This document shows, in pieces, positions 26,287 to 34,710 of a stretch of 64,000 nucleotides of DNA. The first letter of the stretch is position 1, and each line of letters starts with the position of its first letter. Origin of the DNA: Rhizobium sp. R634 (GTDB lineage Bacteria > Pseudomonadota > Alphaproteobacteria > Rhizobiales > Rhizobiaceae); the NCBI RefSeq assembly GCF_002211305.1, contig NZ_LOKW01000011.1, positions 1-64,000 on the forward strand, in the 5' to 3' direction. The notes under the pieces are model-generated. The model did no database searches, was not told where the DNA came from, and worked only from the letters and a program-made list of their open reading frames with translations. The position numbers and the translations under genes were made by a program.

Positions 26287-28157
26287 TCCGCCGCCTCCGG
26301 CATCAGCCCTGCCGCCGACTGCAGCTCGATGCGGAACACCGCCCCTCCTTCGGGATGATTGGCGGCCGTCAGGCTGCCGCCGAAATCCTTGACGATGTTG
26401 TAGGAGATCGAAAGCCCGAGGCCGAGCCCCTTGCCGACGCCCTTGGTCGTGAAGAAGGGATCGAAGATGCGCTCAGCGATCGCCGCCGGCACGCCCGGGC
26501 CATGGTCGCGCACCGTCAGCACCACCTTGCCGGCCTCCTCCAAGGCGGAAATCTCGATGCGTCTGTCGTCCAGCCCCTCCACCGCATCGGCAGCATTCGA
26601 AATCACATTCACCAGCACCTGCTGCAGGCGCACCGAGCCGGCGCGCACGACCGGCGGCCGCGGCCCGAGATCAAGCCGAAGCTCGGCGTCGGCCGCCTTC
26701 AGCCGCCAGGCGATAATTTCGAGCGTGTCGCGCATTGCCTCGTCTAGAGGAACCGGGCCGAGCTTCTCGTTCGGCTTGCGGGCGAAATTGCGCAGGTGCC
26801 GGCTGATCGAGGCCATGCGGTCGATCAGCCCGCCGATCCGCCGGATATTGTCCCGCGCCTCCTCGGTCCGGCCGCGGTCGATCAGCACGGAAGCGCTGTC
26901 CGTATAGGTCTTGGCGGCGGCGAGCGGCTGGTTGAACTCGTGGGAAAGGGCAGCCGACATCTGCCCGAGCCCGGCAAGCTTGCCGGCCTGGATGAGATCG
27001 GCCTGCGTCTGGCGAAGCTGCTGCTCGGTCAGCCGCCGCTCGGCGATCTCCTCTTCGATGCGGCTGTTGACGCGGGCGAGATCGGCGGTGCGCTCCTCCA
27101 CCCGCCGCTCCAGTTCGCCCTGTGCTTCGGCCTGCATCTGCATGCGCTCGGCGAGCCGCGCCCGCCGCTGGCGAACGACCGCAACGGCAAGCGCGGCGAT
27201 GCAGAGGATGAGAAAGACGGCGACAAGAGCGGTGCGCGCCTGGGCGCGGATGGAACTCGTCTCCATTAGCACGTTCACCGTCCAGTCCTCGGCCGGCATG
27301 TAATGCGACAGCACCAGATATTCGCTCGCGCTCCGGTCGCTTGCGAGCGTCATCAGATCATGCTGCTCGAAGCGATGACGCGTCACCGGCAGCGCCGTCA
27401 GCCTGGCATTGGCATAGCGCCGCGACGCTTCCGTGCGGGCGACACGATCGGCCGTCAATGGCAGGATCGCGCCGTAGAGCCATTCCGGGCTGCCGGACAT
27501 GAAGATGATGCCCTCGGGATCGGAGACGAAGATCTTGTATTCCCCGCCGCTCCAGGAGGACTCGATCATGTCGATATCGACCTTGAAGACGATGACGCCG
27601 CGGACATCCGCGCCGACCCTGATCGGCGCCGAGAAATAATAGCCGCGTTTCAGCGACGTGGTGCCGAGGGCGTAAAACCGAGCCTGCCGGCCCTCGATCG
27701 CCTCCTGGAAATAGGGCCTGTAGTTGAAATTCTGCCCGACGAAACTGGCCGGCCCGTCGTAATTGCTCGCCGCGATCGTCTCGCCGTCCGGCTTCACCAC
27801 ATAGATGTCGGAGGATTTCAACAGGCCGTTGATCTCCTTGAGATAGAGATTGGCCGCATCGCGCAGCGCCATGTCGTCAGGCGCGCTGACCAGTTCCTTG
27901 ATATCGTCGTGATCGGCGATCAGCGCCGGCAGCGCCTCATAGCGGCTGAGGTGGCCGCTCAGCGCCGAAACGGCAAGCCGCAGCGCCGTTCCCGCCTGCG
28001 CCGAAGCCTCTTCCATATAGGCGCGCGTCGCAATCGCGCTTCCATAGGTGAAGAAGGCGAAAATGACGATCGGCACCGTCAGCAGCGCCGCGATTGCACG
28101 AAATCTCGAAGACAGATCCGGCTCCTCCCTTCCAGCCTCCGCTCCCCAGCAAGGCAT
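26283..28157 (-). CDS. DctB-like membrane sensor histidine kinase
   Basis: A 624-residue kinase. One membrane helix (about 20-42) is followed by a periplasmic double-Cache-type sensor region, a second helix (about 300-325), a coiled coil (ERRVEERTADLARVN) and a kinase core with H-box ALSHEFNQPLAAAKTY, N-box VNVISNAADAVEGL and G-boxes DHGPGV and GKGLGLGLS. This is the DctB layout for sensing dicarboxylates. The ATG at 28157 lacks a clear binding site. GGGAGGAG further in precedes a CTG codon, so the true start may be about 14 codons later. It is coupled to the dctD-like gene. Confidence 0.88.
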   Translation of the reverse strand: MPCWGAEAGREEPDLSSRFRAIAALLTVPIVIFAFFTYGSAIATRAYMEEASAQAGTALRLAVSALSGHLSRYEALPALIADHDDIKELVSAPDDMALRDAANLYLKEINGLLKSSDIYVVKPDGETIAASNYDGPASFVGQNFNYRPYFQEAIEGRQARFYALGTTSLKRGYYFSAPIRVGADVRGVIVFKVDIDMIESSWSGGEYKIFVSDPEGIIFMSGSPEWLYGAILPLTADRVARTEASRRYANARLTALPVTRHRFEQHDLMTLASDRSASEYLVLSHYMPAEDWTVNVLMETSSIRAQARTALVAVFLILCIAALAVAVVRQRRARLAERMQMQAEAQGELERRVEERTADLARVNSRIEEEIAERRLTEQQLRQTQADLIQAGKLAGLGQMSAALSHEFNQPLAAAKTYTDSASVLIDRGRTEEARDNIRRIGGLIDRMASISRHLRNFARKPNEKLGPVPLDEAMRDTLEIIAWRLKAADAELRLDLGPRPPVVRAGSVRLQQVLVNVISNAADAVEGLDDRRIEISALEEAGKVVLTVRDHGPGVPAAIAERIFDPFFTTKGVGKGLGLGLSISYNIVKDFGGSLTAANHPEGGAVFRIELQSAAGLMPEAAE

Positions 28158-28215
28158 GCCCGACTGGGGCTCAGTCTAATGAGGCCGACGGGTATTTCCA
28201 AGGGCCTGGCGAAAC

Positions 28216-28245
28216 TTGACAGCCGGCGGAGCGAGTGTCCTATTG
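28216..28245 (+). promoter_or_regulatory. Possible promoter of the molybdopterin oxidoreductase gene
   Basis: TTGACA (28216-28221), an 18-base spacer and CTATTG (28240-28245), then AAGGAG before the ATG at 28269. The -35 is perfect and the -10 is weak. It lies in the divergent gap with the dctB-like gene. Confidence 0.35.
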
Positions 28246-28268
28246 CGGCGCCGCAAGGAGATCCGCGC

Positions 28269-28931
28269 ATGAGCGACGACCAGACGCCTGCCGACAGCAA
28301 GCTCACCAGTTCCAAGCGCCGCTGGGCGGCGGAGGGCAAGTTCCTCACCGGCCGCATCAGCCGTCCCGAAGCCGAGCGCCTGCCGCCCGGCCAGCACCTC
28401 GTCAAGAACTGGCCGGTGCTCGATCTCGGCCAGCAGCCGATCATCTCCACAGACAGCTGGCGGCTTGAGGTGCGCGGCCTCGTCGAAACGACCCTCACCC
28501 TCACCTGGGCCGATTTCCAGGCGATCGAGCAGAGCACCAGGGTCAGCGACATCCACTGCGTCACCACATGGTCGCGCTACGACAACAACTGGAAAGGCGT
28601 TTCGACGCGGGATCTGCTCGACCGCGCCATGCCGAAACCGGAAGCGGCTTACGTCATGCTGACGAGTTATGACGGCTATACCACCAATCTGCCGCTTTCC
28701 GATTTCGCCGCCGAAGACGCCATTCTCGCAACGTCATGGGAAGGCTTGCCGCTGACATCAGATCACGGCGGGCCGATGCGTCTCGTCGTGCCGCATCTCT
28801 ATTTCTGGAAAAGCGCCAAATGGCTGCGCCGCATCGAGATCCTGGCTGCCGACGAGGCCGGCTTCTGGGAAAAGAACGGCTACCACATGTATGGCGATCC
28901 GTGGCGCGAGCAGCGCTATTCCGACGATTGA
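28269..28931 (+). CDS. Sulfite oxidase-like molybdopterin-dependent oxidoreductase
   Basis: A 220-residue protein of the oxidoreductase molybdopterin-binding family (MsrP/YuiH-like). It has LVKNWPVLDLG, DIHCVTTWSRYDNNWKGV with the presumed Mo-ligand Cys, and GGPMRLVVPHLYFWKSAKW. It has no twin-arginine or Sec signal peptide, so it appears cytoplasmic, unlike MsrP. AAGGAG precedes the ATG. The substrate is unknown. It stands alone, divergent from the dctB-like gene, and its end overlaps the convergent unknown gene by 16 bases. Confidence 0.82.
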   Translation: MSDDQTPADSKLTSSKRRWAAEGKFLTGRISRPEAERLPPGQHLVKNWPVLDLGQQPIISTDSWRLEVRGLVETTLTLTWADFQAIEQSTRVSDIHCVTTWSRYDNNWKGVSTRDLLDRAMPKPEAAYVMLTSYDGYTTNLPLSDFAAEDAILATSWEGLPLTSDHGGPMRLVVPHLYFWKSAKWLRRIEILAADEAGFWEKNGYHMYGDPWREQRYSDD

Positions 28932-29569
28932 ACCTTTGGCCGGAGGAAACGGCGAAGGGCAAAAACCCCCAGACCGAACAAGGCGGCGAGCGCCGTCAGC
29001 GACGCCATGCTGGCGAAATGAAGCGGTACCTGGCTCCAGCGTGGCTTGATAATGTCGGCGGTGTTGAAAGTCTCGCCGCTGAACCGGCAAGTGATGAGCG
29101 TAAGCCCGCGGCCCACCATATCGGCATCGACGGCGGAGATGATTTCGCCCGCAACCTGCGCCTCCCGCGGCATGTCCCGCATCGCCATCAGCACGGCTTT
29201 CGTCGCCGCGAGATAGGCATGGGCGCATTCGTTGAAGGGGCTTTCCTCATCCGTCACGCTGCCCGGCATCCTGCCCCAGAGGCAATAGGAATATTGGATC
29301 TCGGCATAGTTTAGGATGCGGCGGAACGGCTCATTGGTATCGACCGCCTGCGATGCGAGGGCGATGATCCCACGGCGATAGTCGGAAATCACCGCCATCT
29401 CGCCATGGGAAATCTCCGGGATATCGAGGCCGGCATCGCTGCCCCCGGCGCTGCGGCCATGGGCAAGGCAATCTCCGGCAATGAAGAGCAGCAAGCCCGC
29501 GCCGAGCACCGGCCCTCGGGTCGAGCCCGAGGGCGGGAATGCAGCAAGCCTACCGATAGGACCGATCAC
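28916..29569 (-). CDS. Unknown membrane-anchored protein coupled to cbtA
   Basis: A 217-residue protein I do not recognise. The start is GTG at 29569, overlapping the cbtA stop (GTGA), a typical translational-coupling arrangement. An N-terminal hydrophobic segment (about 20-38, VLGAGLLLFIAGDCLAHG) looks like a signal peptide or anchor. A polar region with Cys in YSYCLWG, FNECAHAY and LITCRFSG follows. One C-terminal helix (about 187-205, ASLTALAALFGLGVFALRRF) ends in a basic tail. It probably sits in the membrane with a periplasmic body. As the third gene behind a cobalamin riboswitch it may help cobalt uptake (inference). Confidence 0.7.
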   Translation of the reverse strand: MIGPIGRLAAFPPSGSTRGPVLGAGLLLFIAGDCLAHGRSAGGSDAGLDIPEISHGEMAVISDYRRGIIALASQAVDTNEPFRRILNYAEIQYSYCLWGRMPGSVTDEESPFNECAHAYLAATKAVLMAMRDMPREAQVAGEIISAVDADMVGRGLTLITCRFSGETFNTADIIKPRWSQVPLHFASMASLTALAALFGLGVFALRRFLRPKVQSSE

Positions 29570-30300
29570 CGAAATGCCGGCCGCAGCCCGCCTTTGGCGG
29601 CAAGGCGCTTTTCCGCCAGCACCCCGAAGGCAAGACCGAGCGTCGCCCAAAGGATCGCGTGCATGCCGAGCGATGTCGTGCGGAAACGCCACAGCACCAT
29701 GGCCGAGAAATTCTCCGGCACCTCGTTGATCGGCGGCAGCAGATAGAGCACGAGGCCGATGAAAACGAGATAGGCGATGCCGGCGACGATCGCACCGTTC
29801 CAGAGGCCGAAACGCTCGGCAAGGCGGCGCGAAAGCGCGACCGCCGCGATCAGCGAGGCGAGCGAGACGACGATCATCAGGAAGAACAGCTCGGTCCTGA
29901 CGCCGATCGTATCCGGATTGCCGACCGCCGGCGGGTTGGCCGGATATTTGATGCCGGGCACCAGGACGACCGCCACGAAGGCGGCGATGGCGATGACGGC
30001 CGAAGTACCACGCGCCGAAAGGCTGCTGAAGCGGCCGTGCACGAAGGCGAAAGCGAGCGAGAAAAGCCCGCCGACGGCGATGCTATAGGCCATGACGCCG
30101 GTGAAAAGGCCGATCCCGGCCTGCGTGGCGCGGCTGACGATTTCGGGCTCGGCAACTTCGCCGGCCGCCTGCGCGCTCGCCTCCTCGAAGGCGATCGCCG
30201 CATCGACCAGCGGCTCGCTGAAGACATGGGCGAAGGCGAAAACGAGAATGCCAGCAATCAGGCCCGCGAGCATGCCGCGAAGCAGAAGATTTCCAACCAT
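29566..30300 (-). CDS. cbtA: CbtA cobalt transporter subunit
   Basis: A 244-residue inner-membrane protein with about six hydrophobic helices, starting LLLRGMLAGLIAGILVFAFAHVFSEP. This is the CbtA opening, with conserved His and Glu in the first helix region. CbtA and CbtB form a predicted cobalt uptake system regularly found under B12 riboswitch control. It starts 12 bases after cbtB and overlaps the unknown gene at 28916 by four bases. Confidence 0.88.
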   Translation of the reverse strand: MVGNLLLRGMLAGLIAGILVFAFAHVFSEPLVDAAIAFEEASAQAAGEVAEPEIVSRATQAGIGLFTGVMAYSIAVGGLFSLAFAFVHGRFSSLSARGTSAVIAIAAFVAVVLVPGIKYPANPPAVGNPDTIGVRTELFFLMIVVSLASLIAAVALSRRLAERFGLWNGAIVAGIAYLVFIGLVLYLLPPINEVPENFSAMVLWRFRTTSLGMHAILWATLGLAFGVLAEKRLAAKGGLRPAFR

Positions 30301-30312
30301 GTCAGTATTCCC

Positions 30313-30522
30313 TTAGTGGCAGGGAAAGCCGAGGAGGTGACGGCCGTCATGCACGAATTCGTGCACGTACATGCCGTTGAATAGCGCCATCGCGCCTTCC
30401 TCGGTGCCGACGAAATAGATGGCGATGATCATCAGCAGGCCGCCGAAGATCGCCCAGGGCAGGATTTCGCCGACGGGGATGGGCGCAGGTGTCGCGACGG
30501 GCGCGAAAGTGGTGTCAGACAT
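30313..30522 (-). CDS. cbtB: CbtB cobalt transporter small subunit
   Basis: A 69-residue protein with one membrane helix (about 21-42) and the characteristic His-rich end VHEFVHDGRHLLGFPCH, which probably binds cobalt. The start at 30522 follows GGAGGAAT. It is the first gene behind the cobalamin riboswitch and lies 12 bases from cbtA. Confidence 0.9.
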   Translation of the reverse strand: MSDTTFAPVATPAPIPVGEILPWAIFGGLLMIIAIYFVGTEEGAMALFNGMYVHEFVHDGRHLLGFPCH

Positions 30523-30555
30523 GTATTCCTCCGGAATGACGCGTTCAGTCGAAAG

Positions 30556-30664
30556 AGTGCTTGTGCGGCAGGGTCTGACTTCCAGCGTGAAGAACGTCGA
30601 CACGATGGTTACAGTGGCGCGACCGCGCCGGATTTTCACCGGCTTCCAAACCCGCAACGCCACG
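30556..30664 (-). ncRNA. Cobalamin (B12) riboswitch
   Basis: Read on the minus strand, the conserved elements are in order: GGAAGCCGGTGAAAATCCGGC, then the B12 box GCGCCACTGTAA (CAGTGGC on plus at 30612-30618), then GGAAGTCAGACCC. These match the adenosylcobalamin riboswitch consensus. It lies in the leader of cbtB, with GGAGGAAT of cbtB about 25 bases beyond its end, so ligand binding probably hides the ribosome binding site. Confidence 0.92.
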
Positions 30665-30694
30665 GTTATATCTGCTCGCCGGAGAGACTGTCAA
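30665..30694 (-). promoter_or_regulatory. Promoter of the riboswitch-cbtBA transcript
   Basis: On the minus strand, TTGACA (30694 to 30689), an 18-base spacer and TATAAC (30670 to 30665). The start would fall at the beginning of the riboswitch. Confidence 0.75.
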
Positions 30695-30742
30695 CGAAAC
30701 TTCACCGAGCCGGCAAGGCTCGTCCCTACCGCATTCCGGGAG

Positions 30743-31303
30743 ATGAGAACGATCGTGAATACGCGCCTTACCTGGATCTGCCACGGCGCGACGGCGGCAA
30801 GCCGCAAGGCGCTGTTCCCGCTCGACGAACCGCTGGAAGACAAGGCAGCCGAGGAAGCCGGCAGGATGGCAGCCCTGCCCCGCGCCGACCGTATCGTCAC
30901 GAGCCCCGCTTTGCGCGCCCGGCAGACCGCCAAAGCCCTTCGTCTTCAAGCCGAAACAACTCAGGCGCTGCGCGATTGCGACCACGGCCGCTGGGCAGGC
31001 AGGCCGATCACGGCGATCGGAGCCGAGGAGCCTGACGATCTGATGGCCTGGATGAGCGATCCGGAAGCCGCCCCGCACGGCGGTGAGAGCTTTTTCGATC
31101 TGCAGAGGCGTGTTGCCGGCTGGATGGATGAGCAATTTCTGCTCGCCGGCCATGTGATCGCCATCAGCCATGCAGCCGTCATCAGGGCGGCGGTCGCACA
31201 CGTGCTTCAGGCGCCGCTTTCCTCCTGCTGGCTGATCGACGTCGAGCCGCTCGCCGTCATTCGCATGACCAGCAACGGACAACGCTGGTCGCTGCGCCTT
31301 TAG
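30743..31303 (+). CDS. Histidine phosphatase-family protein divergent from cbtBA
   Basis: A 186-residue phosphoglycerate mutase-like phosphatase. The catalytic His is in ICHGATAAS, where the usual RHG reads CHG. SPALRARQTA provides the second Arg, LRDCDHGRWAG the acidic region and AISHAAVIRA the second His. The family includes CobC (alpha-ribazole phosphatase), and the position beside a B12-controlled transporter suggests a cobalamin link (inference). ATG at 30743 or GTG at 30755 could start it; neither has an ideal ribosome binding site. The start lies about 50 bases from the cbtB promoter. Confidence 0.75.
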   Translation: MRTIVNTRLTWICHGATAASRKALFPLDEPLEDKAAEEAGRMAALPRADRIVTSPALRARQTAKALRLQAETTQALRDCDHGRWAGRPITAIGAEEPDDLMAWMSDPEAAPHGGESFFDLQRRVAGWMDEQFLLAGHVIAISHAAVIRAAVAHVLQAPLSSCWLIDVEPLAVIRMTSNGQRWSLRL

Positions 31304-31428
31304 AGCCCTCCCAAAAGCAGCGCATTAGCGATCCCTGATAAGATCCAGCCTTACGCAAGCAAATCGCGTCATCTCTATTGAACCGGGTTTGACCGGGACT
31401 ACTTCCTTGTCCCAAGGAGATGGAAGAC

Positions 31429-31548
31429 ATGGCATATGACTGGAGTGGCGAACGTACGCGGCGCCTGCGCTTGATGCGTGTCGCGACGTTCACGATAATT
31501 ATGGTCGGTCTGGTCGTCAGCGTTCCGCTGCTGATCGTCACCGCCTGA
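31429..31548 (+). CDS. 39-residue membrane microprotein
   Basis: The reading frame begins with ATG at 31429, eight bases after a perfect AAGGAG, and ends with TGA at 31546. The product has a basic N terminus (ERTRRLRLMR) and one hydrophobic helix (VATFTIIMVGLVVSVPLLIV), fitting a single-pass inner-membrane protein with the N terminus inside. A strong hairpin terminator follows at once, so it looks like a complete one-gene unit. The function is unknown. Confidence 0.6.
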   Translation: MAYDWSGERTRRLRLMRVATFTIIMVGLVVSVPLLIVTA

Positions 31549-31559
31549 TAAAGCGAGAC

Positions 31560-31597
31560 AGGGCGAGCGATGCGACAGCACGCTCGCCCTCGTTCTT
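31560..31597 (+). terminator. Terminator after the microprotein
   Basis: AGGGCGAGCG (31560-31569) and CGCTCGCCCT (31581-31590) form a 10-bp stem with an 11-base loop, followed by CGTTCTTT. Confidence 0.75.
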
Positions 31598-31779
31598 TGC
31601 AGCAACGCTGCTCAAGCGTTCAATCCCAAGACATCGCCCGCCTGGCCACGCCGCTGAACAACTGCCGCAACGCCGTCCTGACAGCGCTGCCGACCTCAAA
31701 AGGCGGTTGCCTCCAATAATTCGCCTTCTGGTTTCAACGAACATTTCAGACTTTCGTGATAGTTCGACGCAGGGTGGAG

Positions 31780-33366
31780 ATGGAGAAGGCGATAATGCCG
31801 GCGTTTTTCCAAAGCAGGGCCGGAAGGCAATGCGTGTCGGTCGTGGTGCTCGGAGTGACGCTCTGGATCCTCGGCGCGCTGTTGCACCTTGGCGACGGCC
31901 TGGTCTCCTTCATGACCGGTTTCAGCAAATACGGCGCCGACAAGCTCGTTCTGGCCCTCGGCATCGCCGGCGCCATGAGCTTCATCTATTCGGTGCTGCG
32001 CATCGCCGACCTGCGCAAGGAAATGGAACTGCGCGCCACCGCCCAGACAAAGGCCGACTGGACCGCCACGCACGACCACCTGACCAAGCTGCCGAACCGC
32101 TACGCCTTCGAGCGCAAGATCCTTTCGCGGCCGATCCTGGACGAAGAAGCCGAGATCGACGAGTGGGCGCGCAACGTCACCATCTTCTCCGTCGATCTCG
32201 ACGGCTTCAAGAAGGTCAATGATCTCGTCGGCCACAAGGGCGGCGACGTGCTTCTGATCGAGGTCGCCAAGCGCATCTGCGCGCTCGGCAATGCCGATTG
32301 CGTCTATCGCTTCGGCGGCGACGAATTCATCATCATCGCCTTCGGCCTGACGGCGCAGCGCGAAGAGCGTTTTGCCCGGCTGCTGATCCAGGCGGTCACC
32401 CGGCCGATCCATATCGACGGCTTTGGCGTCGAAGTCGGCGCCAGCGTGGGCTACGATCGCTGGGCCGAGGGAAGCGAGCCGCTGGAAGATGCCGCTCACC
32501 GCGCCGACCTCGCCATGTACGAGGCGAAATCGCGCGGACCCAACCACTATCTCGTTTTCGAAGCCTCGATGCAGGACAAGGTTGCCGAACGCGCTGCCCT
32601 GGAAACGAGGCTGCGCGCCGCAATCTCCAAAAAGGCGATCAAGCCCTTCTATCAGCCGCTGATCGATCTCAAGACAGGCCAGCTCTGCGGCTTCGAGGCG
32701 CTCGCCCGCTGGATCGGCGAGGATGGTGTCAACATTCCGCCGCCCGTTTTCATCGACATTGCCGAGGAAACCGGCATGATCACCGCTCTGTTCGAGGACC
32801 TTCTCGCCCAGGCCTGCAGCGACGCGCTCGCCTGGCCCGAGCATGTGATGCTTTCCTTCAACGTCTCGCCGGTGCAGATGGAAGACAGGCTGCTGACCTC
32901 GCGCATCCTCAAGGTCCTCTCGGCAAGCCGGCTGCCGCCGCAGCGCCTCGAAATAGAGATCACCGAAAACGCGCTGATTCAGGATCCGGCCGTCGCCGCC
33001 ATCGTCCTCGAGGAGTTGCACGCGGCCGGCATTCAGATCGCGCTCGACGATTTCGGCACGGGCTATTCGAGCCTTGCCCAGCTCGCCCGCTACCGCTTCG
33101 ACAAGATCAAGATCGACAAAAGCTTCACCGCCACCTGCCGCGAAGACGAGCGGCAGGAAAAGATCGTCCGCGCCATGCTCGGCCTCGGCAGGAGCCTCAA
33201 CATCAAGACGACGGCGGAAGGGGTCGAGGATCACGGCCAGCTCGCCTTCCTGCTGCAGCTCGGCTGCGATATCGGCCAGGGCTATCTGTTCGGCAAGGCA
33301 ATGCCCGCCGCCGAGGCGAGTGCCTTCATCAGCGATCGCAGCGCCAATCTGGCCTCCACGGCCTGA
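31780..33366 (+). CDS. Membrane GGDEF-EAL protein (cyclic di-GMP turnover)
   Basis: A protein of 528 residues, with two N-terminal helices (about 15-40 and 53-73). A GGDEF domain follows (intact FGGDEF; HDHLTKLPNRYAFE), then an EAL domain with FEALARW, EITENAL, DDFGTGYSS, KIDKSF and AEGVED, all metal and catalytic positions present. Both synthesis and breakdown of cyclic di-GMP are possible. The start is uncertain: ATG 31780 has AGGG upstream and ATG 31795 has GGAGAAGG. It is monocistronic and the sensory input is not visible. Confidence 0.9.
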   Translation: MEKAIMPAFFQSRAGRQCVSVVVLGVTLWILGALLHLGDGLVSFMTGFSKYGADKLVLALGIAGAMSFIYSVLRIADLRKEMELRATAQTKADWTATHDHLTKLPNRYAFERKILSRPILDEEAEIDEWARNVTIFSVDLDGFKKVNDLVGHKGGDVLLIEVAKRICALGNADCVYRFGGDEFIIIAFGLTAQREERFARLLIQAVTRPIHIDGFGVEVGASVGYDRWAEGSEPLEDAAHRADLAMYEAKSRGPNHYLVFEASMQDKVAERAALETRLRAAISKKAIKPFYQPLIDLKTGQLCGFEALARWIGEDGVNIPPPVFIDIAEETGMITALFEDLLAQACSDALAWPEHVMLSFNVSPVQMEDRLLTSRILKVLSASRLPPQRLEIEITENALIQDPAVAAIVLEELHAAGIQIALDDFGTGYSSLAQLARYRFDKIKIDKSFTATCREDERQEKIVRAMLGLGRSLNIKTTAEGVEDHGQLAFLLQLGCDIGQGYLFGKAMPAAEASAFISDRSANLASTA

Positions 33367-33384
33367 CGCCCTTGTCAAAAGCCT

Positions 33385-33402
33385 GCCGGGTCGGCACCCG
33401 GC
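33385..33402. terminator. GC-rich hairpin after the GGDEF-EAL gene
   Basis: GCCGGGT and ACCCGGC pair around CGGC. There is no T-run, so termination is only possible. Confidence 0.35.
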
Positions 33403-33494
33403 GCAAAAATGCGCGGCGGACGAATAAATGTCTTTCCGTATGAAGTCTCGGCACTAAGTTCGGTCATCATTACGCTCGCGCGGAGCCCGTGATT

Positions 33495-34673
33495 ATGTCC
33501 TCGGCCGACCTCCTGCTGACCTTCAACGCCGGCTCCTCCACTGTCAAGATCGGCATCTTCGCGATGGAGAGCGCCGAAGCCCAGTGCATCGGCAAGGGCA
33601 TTATCGATCTTCGCGCCGAGCCGCTCTCCTTCAGTCTCACCAAGGGAGAGCAGACGTTCGACACCTCGCTGAAGGCGGAAGCGACGGAGGATCTGCATGA
33701 CGTGATCGACGAGACCTTCGCCCTTCTCGCCGATCATTTCGACATTGCCGCCGTGCGCGCCGCCGGGCACCGCGTCGTCCATGGCGGCGACCGCTTCACC
33801 GGGCGGGCCGCCCTCGACGAGGCCGCCATCGACGCCGTCGAAGCCCTGACCCCGCTCGCACCCCTGCACCAGCCGCAGGCGCTGCGCTTCATCCGCGCGC
33901 TCCGGCATTTAAAGCCGCATCTTGCGCAGACGGCTTCCTTCGACACGGCCTTCCATGCCACGCAGCACGATCTCGTTCGCCGCTTCGCCATCCCCCGCGC
34001 GCTGCATGAGGAGGGGATCAAGCGGTACGGCTTCCACGGCCTATCCTATAAATTCATCGCCGGCGAACTTCGCCGCAGGGCGCCGCATGCGGCAAAGGCA
34101 GTGGTTGCCCATCTCGGCAGCGGCGCCAGCCTCTGCGCACTCGACCAAGGCGTCAGCCGCGATTGCAGCATGGGCTTTTCGACGCTCGACGGCATCCCGA
34201 TGGCGACGCGCCCAGGCTGGCTCGATCCCAGTGTGATCCTGCATCTGGCCGGCGAGAAGAAGCAGTCCTTCCGCGAGATTGAGGATCTTCTCTATCACCG
34301 CTCGGGCCTGCTCGGCGTTTCCGGCATCAGCGCCGATACCCGCGACCTGTTGAAGGACGGACGCCCGGAGGCGCGGGAAGCGATCGACCTCTTCACGCTG
34401 CGCATTGCCGGCGAAATCGGCCGCATGGCGGCGACGCTCGGCGGCCTTGATGCCATCGTTTTCACTGCCGGCGTCGGCGAGCATCAGCCGGAGATCCGCG
34501 CCGGCGTGGCGAAACGGCTCTCATGGCTCGGCCTGGCACTCGACGAAAAGGCCAATGCCGCCAACGGTTTTGCCATCAGCACGAGGGGAAGCCGCATCGC
34601 CGTGCATGTCATCGCCACCAATGAGGAGCAGGTCATCGCCGACGAGGCGCTCTCCATTCTCCTCGGCGACTGA
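33495..34673 (+). CDS. ackA: Acetate kinase
   Basis: A 392-residue enzyme that turns acetyl phosphate and ADP into acetate and ATP. It has the N-terminal TFNAGSSTVKIG phosphate loop, HRVVHGGDRF, FHGLSYK, MGFSTLDGIPMATRPGWLDP and the C-terminal FTAGVGEHQPEIR. It starts at ATG 33495 with GGAG eleven bases upstream. It sits directly before phosphoketolase, which makes acetyl phosphate, so the pair forms an ATP-yielding route. Its stop codon overlaps the FNR-type box of the next gene. Confidence 0.93.
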   Translation: MSSADLLLTFNAGSSTVKIGIFAMESAEAQCIGKGIIDLRAEPLSFSLTKGEQTFDTSLKAEATEDLHDVIDETFALLADHFDIAAVRAAGHRVVHGGDRFTGRAALDEAAIDAVEALTPLAPLHQPQALRFIRALRHLKPHLAQTASFDTAFHATQHDLVRRFAIPRALHEEGIKRYGFHGLSYKFIAGELRRRAPHAAKAVVAHLGSGASLCALDQGVSRDCSMGFSTLDGIPMATRPGWLDPSVILHLAGEKKQSFREIEDLLYHRSGLLGVSGISADTRDLLKDGRPEAREAIDLFTLRIAGEIGRMAATLGGLDAIVFTAGVGEHQPEIRAGVAKRLSWLGLALDEKANAANGFAISTRGSRIAVHVIATNEEQVIADEALSILLGD

Positions 34674-34710
34674 TCCAGATCAACGGCAACGCGGCGCCGG
34701 CCGTTAGAAT
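34670..34710 (+). promoter_or_regulatory. FNR/FixK-type box and -10 element before phosphoketolase
   Basis: CTGAT-CCAG-ATCAA (34670-34683) matches TTGAT-N4-ATCAA at 9 of 10 fixed bases. TAGAAT (34705-34710) is a 5/6 match to a -10, and its predicted start near 34717 puts the box centre at about -41, the class II FNR position. It overlaps the ackA stop. The box is inferred from pattern and spacing. Confidence 0.55.

Noticed and set aside
27303..28268. N-terminal extension of the molybdopterin oxidoreductase
   Set aside because: The upstream open frame runs antisense through the dctB-like gene. AAGGAG and the conserved region support the start at 28269.
31696..33378. Long minus-strand frame of 560 codons
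   Set aside because: Antisense shadow of the GGDEF-EAL gene, whose plus-strand product has all catalytic motifs.
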